DNA of 22,842 bases from an uncultured Oscillospiraceae bacterium (GCA_934635515.1 CAKTZK010000015.1:1-22842); one strand, 5' to 3'; shown: positions 1 through 8,055, numbered from the stretch's first letter. Made by a program: numbers and translations. The notes: generated by a model not told the origin, from the sequence alone.

Positions 1-318
1 GGTCAGGGCGTCCTGCACCCGGCGGCGTTTGGCCCACAGCTCCTCGGCGTAGTCCATGTGGCGATAGGCGCAGCCGCCGCACTGGCGGTAGTAGGGGCAG
101 TCCGGCTCCCGGCGGTGGGGAGAAACGGTCTGCCAGGCCACCGCCTTGCCGAAAGCGGCGCTCTTGCCTACCTTCAGAATGAGGATGTCGCAGACCTCGC
201 CGCGAATGGCGTTGTGGACGAACACCACCTGGCCGCCGATGCGGGCAATGCCCAGACCCTCGGTGGAGTAGCCCAGAATTTCAGCGGTGTAAATTTGATT
301 TTTCACCAGAGACGACAT
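1..318 (-). CDS. rlmD: 23S rRNA (uracil-C5)-methyltransferase, RlmD/RumA type (5' part only)
   Basis: Only the first 106 codons are present; the gene runs off the left edge. The family uses SAM to methylate uracil C5 in 23S rRNA. Residues about 3-60 look like a TRAM RNA-binding domain (GLGIARIGGQVVFV). Residues 74-83 carry the CX5CGGC cysteine pattern (C74, C80, C83) that holds three ligands of the family's 4Fe-4S cluster; the fourth ligand and the methylase domain lie outside the window. The ATG at 316-318 follows an AAAGGA ribosome site in the minus direction. It lies 57 bases downstream of the beta-CASP hydrolase gene on the same strand and may share its transcript, with a hairpin between them. 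Family is secure; the exact target base (747, 1939 or both) cannot be told. Confidence 0.85.
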   Translation of the reverse strand, partial: MSSLVKNQIYTAEILGYSTEGLGIARIGGQVVFVHNAIRGEVCDILILKVGKSAAFGKAVAWQTVSPHRREPDCPYYRQCGGCAYRHMDYAEELWAKRRRVQDALT

Positions 319-336
319 GGCGGGTATCCTTTCAGC

Positions 337-367
337 ATGGGAGCCACGGCATCACCGTGGCTCCCAT
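337..367 (-). other. Perfect 13-bp intercistronic hairpin
   Basis: Arms ATGGGAGCCACGG (337-349) and CCGTGGCTCCCAT (355-367) enclose a 5-base loop. In the minus direction the structure sits between the stop of the beta-CASP gene and the ribosome site of the methyltransferase gene. No T-run follows it on either strand, so it is not a canonical intrinsic terminator. It could stabilise the upstream mRNA or attenuate transcription. Confidence 0.6.
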
Positions 368-375
368 TGATAAAA

Positions 376-1980
376 TCAGAACTTGAACTTCTCCAGAATC
401 TTCCGCAGGCTGTCTGCGAAGTCGGCCAGGGTCTTGTTGTCCCGGCCCTGGCTGCGGCGGATAAGGGCAGCCAGCGCGTCGCCCAGCTCCACCAGACGCT
501 TGTAGGCGGAGGAGATGCGGGGCGCGCCCTCGAAGGCCTTCTTCTTGGGCTCGGGCAGGTAGCCCTGCTCCACGATGCGGTCCTCCAGCAGGTCATAGAC
601 CTCGGTATACTGGGGCGCGTGGGCGGCAAAGCCCCGGGCAGCCACATCGGCGGCAAAGGCGGGAGCCACCTCCCGGTCGCCGTGGACCACGAACACGTGG
701 GTGGGCTTGGCGGGGGCAAACTGGTCGATCCAGTTCAGCAGGTGATCCCGGTCGGCGTGGGAGCTGAGGCCCTGGAAATTCACGATCTTGGCCCGGACGG
801 CAATCTCCTCGCCGAACATTTTCACCGACTCGGCTCCGTCCAGCAGGTGGCGGCCCAAAGTCCCCGGGGACTGGAAGCCCACAAACACCACGGCGCTCTC
901 CGGCCGCCACAGATTGTGCTTCAGGTGGTGGCGGATGCGGCCCGCATCGCACATACCGGAGGCGGAGATGATAACCTTGGGGGAGGGGTCCAGGTTCAGG
1001 TTCTTGGACTCATCCACCGTCTCCGTCAGGTGCAGGCCCGGGAAGTTGAACATATGGGTGCCGTCCTTCACCAGGGCCAGGGCCTCCTCGTCCAGATAGC
1101 CCCGCAGGTCGCCGCAGAAAATGGTGGTGGCGGCCTTAGACAGGGGGCTATCCACATACACGTTAAAGTTGGGCACGGACTTCACCAGATTCTGGTCCTT
1201 AATTTGCCGAATGAAGTACAGCAGCTCCTGGGTGCGGCCCACAGCGAAGGAGGGGATGACCACATTGCCGCCTTTGCCCAGGGTCTCGTCGATGATCTGG
1301 GCCAGCTCGTCGGTGTAGCTCCACACCTCCGTGTGGTTGCGGTTGCCGTAGGTGCTCTCCATGACCACGAAGTCGGCCTGGTGGAAGAACTGGGGGTCCC
1401 GGATGATGGGCTGGTCCACGTTGCCGATGTCGCCGGAGAAGACGATGGTGCGCGTCTCGCCATTTTCCGTAATGGTCAGCTTCATGCTGGCGGAGCCCAG
1501 CAGATGGCCCGCGTCAATGCACTCCACCTGCACGCCCTCACACAGGTCTACCTTCTCGCCGTACTCGCAGGTGGTGACAAATTCCTTCACCCGCAGCGCG
1601 TCCTCCACGGTGTAAAGGGGCTCCACCACCGGCCGGCCGGCCCGGAGATTCTTGCGGTTTTTATACTCCGCGTCGGACTCCTGAATGTGGGCCGAGTCCT
1701 GGAGCATGATGTCCAGCAGTTGGGCGGTGAGGCGGGTGGTGAGGATGCGGCCCTGGAAGCCCTGCTTTATAAGCATGGGGATGCGGCCGGAGTGGTCGAT
1801 GTGGGCGTGGGTCACCAGAACATAGTCGATATCGCCTGCGTGGAAAGGCAGGCTGGCGTTGTCCACCTCGTCCCGGCCCTGCTGCAGGCCGCAGTCGATG
1901 AGGATCTTCTTGCCGTTTACTTCCAAACAATGGCAGCTGCCGGTAACGCACTGGTCAGCGCCGAAAAAGCTCAGTTTCAT
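376..1980 (-). CDS. Beta-CASP metallo-beta-lactamase, predicted RNA-processing hydrolase
   Basis: This 534-residue protein has the metallo-beta-lactamase core with the zinc motif THAHIDH at residues 57-63. It then has a beta-CASP insertion and a C-terminal RNA-specificity segment with GLSSHADRDHL and VVHGDRE. This is the layout of the CPSF/Ysh1-like group of two-zinc nucleases, which cut or trim RNA; it is shorter than RNase J and lacks that enzyme's extra C-terminal domain. The length fits the bacterial 'MBL fold RNA specificity' family. The ATG at 1978-1980 follows an AAAGGA site. It is transcribed leftward from a good sigma-A-type promoter at 2028-2056, probably with rlmD downstream. Substrate is unknown; the family call is firm. 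Confidence 0.85.
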   Translation of the reverse strand: MKLSFFGADQCVTGSCHCLEVNGKKILIDCGLQQGRDEVDNASLPFHAGDIDYVLVTHAHIDHSGRIPMLIKQGFQGRILTTRLTAQLLDIMLQDSAHIQESDAEYKNRKNLRAGRPVVEPLYTVEDALRVKEFVTTCEYGEKVDLCEGVQVECIDAGHLLGSASMKLTITENGETRTIVFSGDIGNVDQPIIRDPQFFHQADFVVMESTYGNRNHTEVWSYTDELAQIIDETLGKGGNVVIPSFAVGRTQELLYFIRQIKDQNLVKSVPNFNVYVDSPLSKAATTIFCGDLRGYLDEEALALVKDGTHMFNFPGLHLTETVDESKNLNLDPSPKVIISASGMCDAGRIRHHLKHNLWRPESAVVFVGFQSPGTLGRHLLDGAESVKMFGEEIAVRAKIVNFQGLSSHADRDHLLNWIDQFAPAKPTHVFVVHGDREVAPAFAADVAARGFAAHAPQYTEVYDLLEDRIVEQGYLPEPKKKAFEGAPRISSAYKRLVELGDALAALIRRSQGRDNKTLADFADSLRKILEKFKF

Positions 1981-2027
1981 AGTGGATGATCCTTTCTTTC
2001 AAATGATGCAAAGGGGTCCTTTCACCA

Positions 2028-2056
2028 ATTATATCATTTTCGTTTCCAAAGGGCAA
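2028..2056 (-). promoter_or_regulatory. Sigma-A-type promoter of the beta-CASP gene
   Basis: Read on the minus strand: TTGCCC at 2056-2051, a 17-base spacer, and a consensus TATAAT at 2033-2028. The start codon of the beta-CASP gene lies about 48 bases downstream. Confidence 0.75.
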
Positions 2057-2062
2057 CAATAA

Positions 2063-2091
2063 TTGCAATTTGCTTTCCCGGCGGGTATAAT
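2063..2091 (+). promoter_or_regulatory. Sigma-A-type promoter of the racemase-like gene
   Basis: TTGCAA at 2063-2068, a 17-base spacer, and consensus TATAAT at 2086-2091. The racemase-like ATG lies 28 bases downstream of the -10 box. Its -35 box is only 6 bases from the -35 box of the leftward promoter. Confidence 0.8.
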
Positions 2092-2119
2092 AGAGAAAAA
2101 ATCCCCGGAGGAAAAAGAA

Positions 2120-2926
2120 ATGGAACTGTGCTACACGGTCATCGACCCCACGAAAAATATCACGCTCCTGGTCACCACCCCTGTGCCCCGGGATGTGCAG
2201 CCCCGGATCGCGGCGGAGCTGCTGCAAAGGGAGCAGGACGCCGAGCAGGTGGGCTTTGCCGAGGGGTTGGCCGCGGGAAAACCCCGGCTCCAGATGATGG
2301 GCGGCGAGTTCTGCGGCAACGCCACCATGTCCATGGCCGCCTGGCTCAATCAGGACCTGCCGGTGGGGGAGAGCCGGGCCCTGACCCTGCCCGTCTCCGG
2401 GGCGCCGGGGCCGGTATCCTGCCAGGTGACGCGCATTGACGGCTGCTTCATCGGCACGGTATCCATGCCCCTGCCGGAGCGCATAGAGACCCTGTCTCTC
2501 CCGCTGTGCGGGGTGATGCAGAGCCTGCCGGTGGTGTTTCTGCCGGGGATCTGCCATGTGATCGTCCCGGCGGACATGATAAGCCGGGATCAGGCGGAGG
2601 AGACTCTCCGGTCTTGGAGCGAGCTGCTGCCCGGGGAGGCCATGGGTCTATTGCTGCTGGCGGAGGACCAGACGGGCTTTACGCCCCTGGTGTATGTGAA
2701 GCCTACGGATTCCTGCGTGTGGGAGCGGGGCTGTGGCAGCGGCTCGGCCTCCATCGGCGCGTGGCTGACAAGCGTGCGGGGGACGGACCAGTGCGTGTCT
2801 CTGCGCCAGCCCGGCGGGGTCATCCAGGTGGTCACCCGGACGGACGGCGGCGCGGGCCTCACCGCCCTGACCATCACCGGCACGGTGGCTATCGGCAAGA
2901 CCAAAAAGGCTAACATAGCCCTATAA
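2120..2926 (+). CDS. DapF-fold amino-acid racemase/epimerase-like protein (CntK-like)
   Basis: 268 residues. Two motifs match the two-base, cofactor-free racemase fold of diaminopimelate epimerase, proline racemase and histidine racemase CntK: GGEFCGNATM at 61-70 (C65) and ERGCGSGSAS at 202-211 (C205). Both catalytic cysteines are present, so the protein is probably active. The DapF signatures around them are not conserved enough to call diaminopimelate epimerase, and no lysine-pathway or metallophore genes are adjacent. The ATG at 2120 was chosen over an upstream in-frame TTG at 2063 because that TTG lies inside the -35 box and CCGGAGG precedes the ATG. It is a single-gene unit bounded by its own promoter and a terminator at 2936-2968. 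Fold confident, substrate unknown. Confidence 0.75.
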   Translation: MELCYTVIDPTKNITLLVTTPVPRDVQPRIAAELLQREQDAEQVGFAEGLAAGKPRLQMMGGEFCGNATMSMAAWLNQDLPVGESRALTLPVSGAPGPVSCQVTRIDGCFIGTVSMPLPERIETLSLPLCGVMQSLPVVFLPGICHVIVPADMISRDQAEETLRSWSELLPGEAMGLLLLAEDQTGFTPLVYVKPTDSCVWERGCGSGSASIGAWLTSVRGTDQCVSLRQPGGVIQVVTRTDGGAGLTALTITGTVAIGKTKKANIAL

Positions 2927-2935
2927 CACTCTATT

Positions 2936-2968
2936 GCAGACCGATTTTTCCCATCGGTCTGCTTTTTT
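2936..2968 (+). terminator. Intrinsic terminator of the racemase-like gene
   Basis: A perfect 10-bp stem (GCAGACCGAT with ATCGGTCTGC), a 7-base loop and six T's at 2963-2968. Confidence 0.9.
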
Positions 2969-3000
2969 GAGCCCTAAGGCCGCCGGGCACAAGATTTTCC

Positions 3001-3029
3001 TTTACCTTTTCACCCAAATTTGATATAAT
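3001..3029 (+). promoter_or_regulatory. Probable recJ promoter
   Basis: TTTACC at 3001-3006, a 17-base spacer, and TATAAT at 3024-3029. A second TATAAT at 3040-3045 has no matching -35 box. The recJ start lies about 60 bases downstream, and the racemase terminator closes the preceding unit. Confidence 0.6.
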
Positions 3030-3090
3030 GATTTTCTATTATAATACCCGCTTTATGCGCATGTGCCTGAAAAAAGGAGGTGAGCCGGGC

Positions 3091-5169
3091 ATGAAATTTG
3101 AAAAGTGGAACCTTCCGGCGGCCGTCCCCTCGGCGGCGGAGCTGGAGGGGGCCGGCTACCCGGCTCTGCTGTCGGCGGTGCTGGCAGCCCACGGCATCAC
3201 GGACGATGCTGCCGCCCGGGCCTTCCTGCAGATCGACGACACCCTGGCCCTCTCGCCCTTCCTGATGAAGGACATGGACCGGGCCGCCGGGCGCATCCGC
3301 CGGGCACTGGACGCGGGGGAGCACATCGCCGTTTTCGGCGACTACGATGTGGACGGCATCACCGCCACCGCCATTCTGGTGGACTATCTGCGCCGCTGCG
3401 GCGCGCAGGTCAGCCACTACATCCCCCGGCGCATTGAGGACGGCTACGGCCTCTCCGTGGATGCCATGCGCACCCTCCGGGACCGGGGCGTTGACCTGGT
3501 GGTCACGGTGGACTGCGGCATCACCGGCGTGGAGGAGGTGGACTTTGCTGCCTCTCTGGGCATGGATGTGGTGGTGACGGACCACCACGAGTGCAAGGAG
3601 GAACTGCCCCGCGCCGTGGCGGTGGTGGACCCCCACCGGCCCGACTGCCCCTATCCCTTCAAGCATCTGGCCGGCTGCGGTGTGGCGCTGAAGCTGGTAC
3701 TGGCCTTGGGCGGGGAGGAAAACAAGGAGACCTTGCTGACCCGGTACTGTCCTCTGGCCGCTGTGGGCACGGTGGCAGACGTGATGCTCATGACCGGGGA
3801 AAACCGCACCATCGTAGTCCGGGGCCTTGGCCGCATTGCAGACTGCGACTTCATCGGTCTGCGGGCCCTGCTGCACGAGACGGGCCTGGACCAAAAGGAG
3901 GTCACCTCCGTGCAGATCGGCTTTGTCCTGGCGCCCCGCATCAATGCCGCCGGGCGCATGGGCGAGGCGGACCGGGCGGCGGATCTGATGCTGTGCAAGG
4001 ACCCCATCCAGGCCCAGTCCCTGGCCCGGGAGCTGTGCGAACTGAATCGCCAGCGCCAGGCGGTGGAGCAGGAGATCTATGCCCAGGCCATTGAGATGAT
4101 CGAGGCCATGCCCGCCGAAGAGCGCAACGCCATCGTTCTGGCGGACCACCAGTGGCACCAGGGCGTGGTGGGCATTGTGGCCTCCCGCATCAGCGAAAAA
4201 TACGCCTGTCCCAGCTTTATGATCCACATTTCCGGCCACACCGGCAAGGGCTCCTGCCGCAGCTGGGGCGGATTCAACCTTTTTGCCGCCCTGGAGGAGT
4301 GCAGCGACCTGCTCCTGGGCTTCGGCGGCCACGAGCTGGCGGCGGGCTTTACCATCGAAGAAGAAAATATCCCCGCCTTCCGGGCCCGGATGAACCGGTG
4401 CGTGCTGCGATTCTTAAACGGACGATTGCCGACTTCCGCCCTGGATGTGGACGTGGTGCTGCGGCGGCCGGAGCTGGTGAGCCTGTGGGAGGTGGAGCAG
4501 CTGCGCCGGCTGGAGCCTTACGGCAACGGCAACAACCGGCCGCTTTTCTGCCTGCTGGGGGTAACGCTGGACCGGGCCCAGAACGTGGGCCAAAACCGCC
4601 ACCTGAAAATGCGCCTGTCCAAGGGGACCACGCAGCTGGAGGGCATATTCTTTTCCACCACCGTCCAGCAGTGCCCGGCCCAGCCCGGGGACCGGGTGGA
4701 CGTGGCCTTTTACCTGCAGGTAAATGAGTTCCGGGGCAGCCGCACGGTGCAGCTGCAGGTGGTGGACCTGCGCCCGTCCCTGCAAAGCTCCGCCCGGGAG
4801 GAAGAATCCCTGACGCTTTTGCGGCGGCTGGAGGAGGGAGGACCCCTTTCAGCCCGGGAGGCCCAGCGGCTTTTGCCCTCCCGCCAGCAGTGCGTGGCCG
4901 TCTGGCGGACGCTGCAGCAGGAGGTGGCGCCTGCGGGGGCGCGGGTATATTATCTGCCCTTTGTGCGCAGACTTTCCGCAGCCGTTCCGGGCACGGACCC
5001 GTTTTTGCACACCTGCTTCTGCCTGGAGCTGTTTTGCGAGCGGGGCCTGCTGCAAAGAGAGATACAGGAAGACACGGTCCGATTGCAGCTGCCGGCCCGG
5101 CAGGGCAAGGTGGACCTGGAGCAGTCGCCCTACTGGGCAGCGCTGCTGGAATACAGTAAGGGAAAGTGA
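3091..5169 (+). CDS. recJ: Single-stranded-DNA-specific 5'-3' exonuclease RecJ
   Basis: 692 residues. RecJ degrades single-stranded DNA 5' to 3' in recombination and repair. The DHH phosphoesterase motifs are in order: FGDYDVDG (82-89), VTVDCGIT (138-145), VVTDHHE (161-167) and the PFKHLAGCGVALK region (189-201). A DHHA1 domain follows with GKGSCRSWGGFN and GFGGHELAAGF, then an OB-fold region and a roughly 130-residue C-terminal extension. The extension has no motif I recognise, though such tails are usual in Firmicute RecJ. The ATG at 3091 has a strong AAAGGAGGTGA site; an in-frame ATG at 3028 overlaps the -10 box and is rejected. rel starts 11 bases after the stop, so the two are probably cotranscribed. 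Confidence 0.95.
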   Translation: MKFEKWNLPAAVPSAAELEGAGYPALLSAVLAAHGITDDAAARAFLQIDDTLALSPFLMKDMDRAAGRIRRALDAGEHIAVFGDYDVDGITATAILVDYLRRCGAQVSHYIPRRIEDGYGLSVDAMRTLRDRGVDLVVTVDCGITGVEEVDFAASLGMDVVVTDHHECKEELPRAVAVVDPHRPDCPYPFKHLAGCGVALKLVLALGGEENKETLLTRYCPLAAVGTVADVMLMTGENRTIVVRGLGRIADCDFIGLRALLHETGLDQKEVTSVQIGFVLAPRINAAGRMGEADRAADLMLCKDPIQAQSLARELCELNRQRQAVEQEIYAQAIEMIEAMPAEERNAIVLADHQWHQGVVGIVASRISEKYACPSFMIHISGHTGKGSCRSWGGFNLFAALEECSDLLLGFGGHELAAGFTIEEENIPAFRARMNRCVLRFLNGRLPTSALDVDVVLRRPELVSLWEVEQLRRLEPYGNGNNRPLFCLLGVTLDRAQNVGQNRHLKMRLSKGTTQLEGIFFSTTVQQCPAQPGDRVDVAFYLQVNEFRGSRTVQLQVVDLRPSLQSSAREEESLTLLRRLEEGGPLSAREAQRLLPSRQQCVAVWRTLQQEVAPAGARVYYLPFVRRLSAAVPGTDPFLHTCFCLELFCERGLLQREIQEDTVRLQLPARQGKVDLEQSPYWAALLEYSKGK

Positions 5170-5180
5170 GGTCAGCGGAT

Positions 5181-7388
5181 ATGAACGTACAGGAAAAATA
5201 CAAGCGCCTGGAGGAGACGGTCCGAAGCTATAACCCCGGGGCCAATTTTGAGCTGATCCACACGGCCTTTGTCTATGCCGAGGAGCACCATCGCGGCCAA
5301 AACCGCAAGGACGGCTCGCCCTTTGTCACCCATCCTCTGGCGGTGGCCCAGATCGTGGCGGAGGAGCTGCACCTGGACTCCGAGTCCATTGCCGCCGCCC
5401 TGCTCCACGATACCATTGAGGATACCGACGCCACCCACGAGGACATAGCCCGCACCTTCTCTCCCACCATTGCCGACATTGTGGAGGGCGTCAGCAAGCT
5501 GACACGGGTGCAGGCCGCCTCCAAGGCGGAGGAGCAGATGGAGAATCTGCGCAAGATGCTCCTGGCTATGAGCAAGGACATCCGGGTCATCCTCATCAAA
5601 ATGGCCGACCGCCTGCACAACATGCGCACCATGGAGTACCAGACCCCGGAAAAGCAGCGGCAGAAGTCTCTGGAGACCATGGAGATCTACGCCCCCATTG
5701 CCCACCGTCTGGGCATGCAGAAGATGAAGTGGGAGCTGGAGGACCTGAGCCTGAAATACCTGGATCCTGTGGGCTACCAGGAGATCATCGAGGCCCTGGA
5801 CGAAAAGGCGTCGGAGTATGACGGCTTTATGGCCACCATCCACGACCAGATCACAAAGCGCCTGGAGCAGGCCGGGATCCAAGGCACGGTCTCCGGCCGC
5901 ATGAAGCACCCCTACAGCATTTACCGGAAAATGTATACCCAGAACAAGTCTCTGAACGATGTGTTTGACCTGTTTGCCTTCCGGGTCATTGTGAGCACCG
6001 TGGCGGAGTGCTACAACGTGCTGGGCATCATTCATGACCTGTATAAGCCGGTCCTGGGCCGGTTTAAGGACTATATCGGCACCCCCAAGCCCAACATGTA
6101 CCAGTCCCTCCACACCACCGTGGTGGGGGACAATGGCATCCCCTTCGAGGTGCAGATCCGCACCCAGCAGATGCACGAGATCGCAGAATACGGTATCGCC
6201 GCCCACTGGAAGTACAAGCAGAACGGCCAGGGCGCCGGGGACGAGCACGACTACGAGTGGGTGCGCCGGCTGCTGGAAAACCAGGAGGGGGCCGACGCCG
6301 AGGACTTTATCCACTCCCTGAAGGTGGATATGTTCGCCGACGAGGTGTTTGTGTTTACCCCCCAGGGGGACGTGATCAATCTGCCCGCCGGGGCCACGCC
6401 CATCGACTTTGCCTACAGTATCCACTCCGCCGTGGGCAACCACATGGTGGCCGCCAAGGTCAACGGCCACATCGCCCAGTTTGACTCCAAGCTGAAAAAC
6501 GGCGACATTGTGGAGATCGTTACCTCCAAATCCGCCCACGGCCCCAGCCGGGACTGGATGAAGATCGCCCGGTCCAGCGAGGCCCGCAGCAAGATCCGCC
6601 AGTGGTTCAAGCGGGAGTGCCGGGATGAGAACATCGTCCGGGGCCGCGCCTCCTTTGAGTCGGAGATCAAGCGCACCGGCGTCAGCCTGAAAGAGCTGAC
6701 GGCGGAGGAAAACCTCCCCGGCATTCTCAAGCGCCTGGCCTATAAGAGCCTGGACGACATGTATGCCGCCATCGGCTACGGCGGCGTCAGCTCCCTGAAG
6801 CTGGTGGGGCGCCTGCGGGAGGACATTCAGCGCATCCTGAAAATGCACCAGGAGGAGCGGGCCGCCGAGGTGCCCCTGAAGGACGAGCCGGAGAAGACCC
6901 GTCCCGCCGTGCCCAAGCGCACCAAGAGCGAGCAGGGCATCGTGGTGGAGGGGCTGAGCAACTGCCTGGTGAAGTTTGCCAAGTGCTGCACCCCTGTGCC
7001 CGGAGACGATATTGTGGGCTTTATCACTCGGGGCTACGGCGTGTCCGTCCACCGGGCCGACTGTCCCAACGCGGACCCCGCCCGCCGAAAGCCCGAGGAG
7101 GAGGGCCGCTGGATCAAGGTCTCCTGGGGCGACAATACCCGGGAGGATTACAGCACCACCCTGGAGGTGGTGGCCAAGGACCGGCTGAATCTCATCATGG
7201 ATATTTCTACCGTTCTGTCCTCCACCAAGACTCGGGTCACCAATATGTCGGCCCGCAGCACCAGCGACGGCTTCGCCCTTATCACCATTGAGGTGAGCGT
7301 GGCGGACAGCACGCAGCTTTCCACCGTGCGCCGCCGCCTGGAGCAGGTGTCCGGTGTTATGCGCGTGACAAGACCCGCCGGAAAATAA
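5181..7388 (+). CDS. rel: Bifunctional (p)ppGpp synthetase/hydrolase (RSH, Rel)
   Basis: 735 residues, full length for a long RSH protein that makes and hydrolyses the alarmone (p)ppGpp. The HD hydrolase domain shows HPLAVA (51-56), LLHDTIEDT (74-82) and KMADRLHNMRT (140-150), so hydrolysis should be intact. The synthetase domain has NKSLNDVFDLFAFRV and PKPNMYQSLHT. It is followed by a TGS domain (VFVFTPQGDVINLP), the zinc-finger/conserved-cysteine segment (KFAKCCTPVPGDDIVGF) and a C-terminal ACT domain. The ATG at 5181 was preferred over a GTG at 5166 that overlaps the recJ stop, because family members begin close to this YKRLEETV segment and GTGAGG lies upstream. Nothing suggests loss of either activity. 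Confidence 0.95.
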   Translation: MNVQEKYKRLEETVRSYNPGANFELIHTAFVYAEEHHRGQNRKDGSPFVTHPLAVAQIVAEELHLDSESIAAALLHDTIEDTDATHEDIARTFSPTIADIVEGVSKLTRVQAASKAEEQMENLRKMLLAMSKDIRVILIKMADRLHNMRTMEYQTPEKQRQKSLETMEIYAPIAHRLGMQKMKWELEDLSLKYLDPVGYQEIIEALDEKASEYDGFMATIHDQITKRLEQAGIQGTVSGRMKHPYSIYRKMYTQNKSLNDVFDLFAFRVIVSTVAECYNVLGIIHDLYKPVLGRFKDYIGTPKPNMYQSLHTTVVGDNGIPFEVQIRTQQMHEIAEYGIAAHWKYKQNGQGAGDEHDYEWVRRLLENQEGADAEDFIHSLKVDMFADEVFVFTPQGDVINLPAGATPIDFAYSIHSAVGNHMVAAKVNGHIAQFDSKLKNGDIVEIVTSKSAHGPSRDWMKIARSSEARSKIRQWFKRECRDENIVRGRASFESEIKRTGVSLKELTAEENLPGILKRLAYKSLDDMYAAIGYGGVSSLKLVGRLREDIQRILKMHQEERAAEVPLKDEPEKTRPAVPKRTKSEQGIVVEGLSNCLVKFAKCCTPVPGDDIVGFITRGYGVSVHRADCPNADPARRKPEEEGRWIKVSWGDNTREDYSTTLEVVAKDRLNLIMDISTVLSSTKTRVTNMSARSTSDGFALITIEVSVADSTQLSTVRRRLEQVSGVMRVTRPAGK

Positions 7389-7597
7389 CTGGCGAAAAAA
7401 CTTCGTTTTTCTGCCAAAAGGATTGCAGCCTGCTGCGCGCATAATTTTGCCGCAGAGCGGCAAAATTCCACACTTGCAGACTGAGAGGTATTTTTCCCCA
7501 CGCACATGTCGCGGTGAAAAATGATTTGAATTATTTGCCGCCTGCGGGAGGCAAACTCTGCGAGGCTTTTTGAGCGAGAAAATTTCCTGCAAAACAT
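7389..7597. other. Gene-free hairpin-rich stretch downstream of rel
   Basis: No credible gene here. Consecutive stem-loops are visible: 7391-7415 (A/T-rich stem with one mismatch, possibly a weak rel terminator), 7443-7467 (perfect 11-bp stem, 3-base loop), 7490-7522 (ATTTTTC with GAAAAAT) and 7534-7555 (TTTGCC with GGCAAA). No T-run follows the stronger stems. This could be a structured 3' region, a non-coding RNA or another repeat family; the sequence does not decide. Confidence 0.45.
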
Positions 7598-7740
7598 CTG
7601 TCATTGCGAGACCGGTGCGCACACTGGTTGTGGGGAGCGAACTGAGCACTGCCGGTGGCAGAGGAAGCGAAGTGAGCGAGTGGCCGCGGTCAAAATTTTA
7701 AGCGACAGCCGTAAGGCAGCGCAAAAATTTTGGGCACCGC
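7598..7740 (+). repeat. Degenerate CATTGCGAG-type repeat with extra hairpins
   Basis: It begins with the same 13 bases (CTGTCATTGCGAG) as the intact copies at 8134 and 21798. A different hairpin follows: ACCGGTG (7611-7617), loop CGCA, CACTGGT (7622-7628). The closing GCAATCCGT is missing. The rest holds CTGCC-GGT-GGCAG (7649-7661) and two AAAATTTT tracts flanking a short GC-rich segment. It looks like a decayed or composite copy. No gene is seen in it. Confidence 0.55.
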
Positions 7741-7770
7741 AACAGGGACATCCGCATCCCCCGTCCCCTT

Positions 7771-7821
7771 GGCCCCCTTGCCTAAAGGGGGCTGGCACGG
7801 CGAAGCCGTGACTGGGGGATT
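7771..7821 (+). repeat. Double-hairpin CTCCCC-type repeat, copy 1
   Basis: Two stems in tandem: GCCCCCTT (7772-7779) with AAGGGGGC (7785-7792), then CACGGC-GAA-GCCGTG (7796-7810), ending in ACTGGGGGATT. It shares this plan with 21847-21896 and with the split copy at 18089-18247. Confidence 0.7.
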
Positions 7822-7850
7822 CTTCATCCCACCGCACATCTTGTAACAGA

Positions 7851-7880
7851 CGCGGGGCGTCGAGGACGCCGCCCCCTACG
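7851..7880 (-). repeat. GTAG-footed stem-loop, copy 1
   Basis: On the minus strand it reads CGTAGGGGGC, then the stem GGCGTC with GACGCC around a 3-base loop. It is the least regular copy: the stem is 6 bp, extended by 2 bp past a single bulge. Confidence 0.6.
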
Positions 7881-7899
7881 AAATCCTATCGGTAAACAC

Positions 7900-7933
7900 T
7901 CCGTAGGGGACGATGCCCACATCGTCCCGCCCC
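7900..7933 (+). repeat. GTAG-footed stem-loop, copy 2
   Basis: TCCGTAG, then an 8-bp stem GGGACGAT (7907-7914) with ATCGTCCC (7921-7928), 6-base loop, then GCCCC. The 33 bases 7901-7933 recur exactly at 21924-21956. Confidence 0.85.
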
Positions 7934-7952
7934 CTGTACTACTTTGTAACCC

Positions 7953-7985
7953 TCCGTAGGGGCGACCCTTGCGGTCGCCCGCCCC
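7953..7985 (+). repeat. GTAG-footed stem-loop, copy 3
   Basis: TCCGTAG, then an 8-bp stem GGGCGACC (7960-7967) with GGTCGCCC (7973-7980), 5-base loop, then GCCCC. Its inner stem differs from copy 2 on both arms but still pairs. Confidence 0.8.
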
Positions 7986-8004
7986 CCGCATCTCTTGCAC
8001 CCTA

Positions 8005-8036
8005 TCCGTAGGGGCGGACGCCTCTGTCCGCCCGCC
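8005..8036 (+). repeat. GTAG-footed stem-loop, copy 4
   Basis: TCCGTAG, then an 8-bp stem GGGCGGAC (8012-8019) with GTCCGCCC (8026-8033), 6-base loop, then GCC. Confidence 0.8.
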
Positions 8037-8055
8037 GGTTTTGTGCCGCACCTCC

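Noticed and set aside
58..1989. A 643-codon open frame on the plus strand opposite the beta-CASP gene
   Set aside because: It is antisense to a clear metallo-beta-lactamase gene, has no recognisable motif, and results from GC-rich third positions removing stop codons.
2120..2926. Assignment of the racemase-like gene as dapF
   Set aside because: Only the two cysteine motifs match; other DapF signatures are not visible and no lysine-pathway genes are adjacent.
5172..7649. An 825-codon open frame on the minus strand opposite rel
   Set aside because: It mirrors the full RSH protein and runs into the repeat block; the composition (Gly, His, Val, Leu) is typical of antisense artefacts in GC-rich DNA.
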